Of a DNA stretch of 64,000 nt, positions 63,296 to 64,000 are shown piece after piece. How positions within the stretch are numbered: position 1 is the stretch's first letter; each line of letters begins with the position of its first letter. Below the pieces are notes generated by a model. That model ran no database searches. It was given only the letters and a program-made list of their open reading frames with translations, and was not told the DNA's origin. The stretch is from Protonemura montana (lineage: Eukaryota; Arthropoda; Insecta; Plecoptera; Nemouridae): assembly GCA_947568835.1 (NCBI GenBank), contig OX387604.1:11499076-11563075 (forward strand), read 5' to 3'. The position numbers were made by a program, and so were the translations under genes.

Positions 63296-64000
63296 ACAAG
63301 TCCCATGCATCGCGCATCCCTAACAGTGATTGTTCTTACCAATACCGGCTACGGACATTTGTGTAAATGGATCAAGCTTTCCGTTCGATATTTATTGTCT
63401 CAAGAAAATACATTACCTACTCTAATGTATTGCAATTTGCAGTGAATATTGCCAGCAGTGGCAAACGACTGATCAAAGCAAGTTGCTACTAATTGTGCCG
63501 TGGATGTGTTTGTATACTATGATTACTCAAAAACTAAAATTAGTTGTTAGTAAAAACACCTTATAGCAGAGTATTTGTTTTGCTATCAAAAATGAGATAA
63601 AAAATTAACAGTTCGTGTTCCGATAGGTTTGGGAATCCTTGTCCACCATCGTCGATTATTCTGTTAATTTGACATTCTGTAAATTACGTTTATTTCAAAT
63701 GTGGATACGAGCTAGAAAACAGCTGATACCAAAGGTACTGTAACATTATAATGATGACTGGGTGAACACTTAGAGCCTGTGTCTTTTTCATGAATAATTA
63801 TGGAAAGAAATTGTAAAAGACGGATTAACACTTTGAATTGCATTACAAAATATAACGACCAAATATAACTATGGCGGTCGCGGTCGAATAACAGATCTTC
63901 TCTTCTCCCATTAGTAACTAATTTGGCTTCAGTTAATTGTGGAACGTTGGTACGGATTCTTTATACATTGTTCTACTTAGCAATAGAATCCAGCCGACGT

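Larger units (their letters stand above)
62536..64000. other. kek1 3' region and downstream spacer
   Basis: Probable kek1 3' UTR to about 63190, then AT-rich DNA with a 21-base C run at 63275-63295. No further gene is seen. Confidence 0.5.

Overview
This is an AT-rich, intron-bearing eukaryotic window that looks like arthropod DNA, most likely insect or another pancrustacean. The strongest clue is a Kekkon-1 type LRR-Ig receptor, from a family known in arthropods. An insect-style UDP-glycosyltransferase and a gastric/lysosomal acid lipase agree with this. Gene density is low: three host protein genes in 64 kb, the rest being intergenic DNA, introns and repeats.

Region by region. 1-10 kb has no gene I can support. 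It holds a tRNA-Asp-derived sequence with a mutated anticodon (2869-2940), a long TTA microsatellite (5758-5942), a 5S-rRNA-derived SINE carrying a nested 127-bp Harbinger-like MITE (6250-6772), and a block of diverged tandem repeats (about 7690-9570). 10032-13819 is a complete-looking DNA transposon. It has 480-bp terminal inverted repeats that I read as identical, a 5-bp flanking direct repeat and one uninterrupted transposase frame of 689 codons (11136-13205). I cannot assign it to a named superfamily. 13.8-31.6 kb is gene-poor and holds more SINE copies.

31.6-44.1 kb is a divergent gene pair: an acid lipase on the minus strand (start codon at 38128, stop at 31644) and a UDP-glycosyltransferase on the plus strand (39613-44103, four exons, 522 aa), about 1.5 kb apart between start codons. 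Both products probably enter the secretory pathway. The lipase would hydrolyse lipid esters and the UGT would conjugate small lipophilic molecules. The lipase has an unresolved exon in its cap region. 44.1-59.3 kb is again gene-poor, with a second MITE copy, a truncated SINE and a perfect 28-bp palindrome. 59.3-63.2 kb holds kek1 (CDS 60322-62535, a single coding exon), a probable EGFR-pathway modulator, with a CpG-rich leader and a canonical poly(A) signal.

The main item for follow-up is the 3.8-kb transposon. The 5S-derived SINE family and its nested MITE come next. No CRISPR array, rRNA operon, retroelement reverse transcriptase or viral gene was seen.
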